From an uncultured Clostridia bacterium (GTDB taxonomy: Bacteria; Bacillota; Clostridia; Oscillospirales; CAG-272), in assembly GCA_947367285.1 (NCBI GenBank), contig CANBDB010000110.1:1-5232 (forward strand): a stretch of 5,232 nt of DNA, read 5' to 3'. Made by a program: the position numbers and the translations under genes. Positions 5,221-5,232 of the stretch are shown here, piece by piece (the first letter of the stretch is position 1; every line of letters begins with the position of its first letter). A model generated the notes under the pieces. That model ran no database searches. It saw only the letters and a list, made by a program, of their open reading frames with translations, and was not told the DNA's origin.

Positions 5221-5232
5221 GTTAGCAATGGC
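5221..5232. promoter_or_regulatory. Truncated second copy of the GTTAGC-N4-GC(TAAC) operator at window end
   Basis: GTTAGCAATGGC matches the first 12 positions of GTTAGC-N4-GCTAAC, including the GC that opens the right arm; the window ends there. Sitting at the expected transcription start of the outward promoter, it is an ideal place for repression. The missing TAAC is a prediction, not seen. Confidence 0.5.

Overview
The window looks like chromosomal DNA of a low-GC Gram-positive bacterium of the class Clostridia, probably a gut-type Oscillospiraceae, Christensenellaceae or Lachnospiraceae relative. The reasons are AT-rich spacers, strong AGGAGG-like ribosome sites, near-consensus sigma-A promoters, and a zapA gene followed directly by a U32-family gene, an order I recognise from Clostridia. 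The lineage is inferred from protein style and gene order, not from a marker gene.

Layout. (1) Bases 1-112 hold the leader and a probable -10 element for the first operon. (2) Bases 113-2956 are a two-gene operon: a ZapA-like Z-ring protein with an unusually long acidic tail, then a 733-residue U32-family protein of the RlhA/YdcP (DUF3656) type, probably an Fe-S RNA hydroxylation enzyme and not a protease. A hairpin terminator follows at 2963-2989. (3) Bases 2981-3079 are a regulatory spacer with two different inverted repeats, one of them enclosing an extended -10 element. (4) Bases 3080-4614 are a compact operon: a two-helix membrane protein, a TetR-family regulator starting at TTG, and a polytopic membrane protein whose start overlaps the regulator's end. 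The last two are translationally coupled, so the regulator probably controls its own membrane-protein operon; the substrate or signal is unknown. (5) A perfect 14-bp hairpin at 4613-4644 lies between two convergent genes and can terminate both. (6) Bases 4650-5024, minus strand, encode a short DtxR-family metal-dependent repressor with DtxR/IdeR-like (Met, Cys, Glu, His) metal ligands in place of the MntR set. (7) Bases 5025-5232 are a divergent control region: a consensus promoter for the repressor gene, a consensus promoter pointing out of the window on the plus strand, a perfect GTTAGC-N4-GCTAAC palindrome, and what looks like the first 12 of 16 bases of a second copy at the window edge.

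The most interesting part is the right end. A DtxR-like repressor is divergent from an unseen gene whose promoter appears to carry its operator at the transcription start. The simplest reading is an iron-responsive switch for a metal transporter such as feoAB. Most of the rest is ordinary for Clostridia. I see no mobile element, CRISPR array, tRNA or rRNA, and no gene-free stretch over 300 bases.
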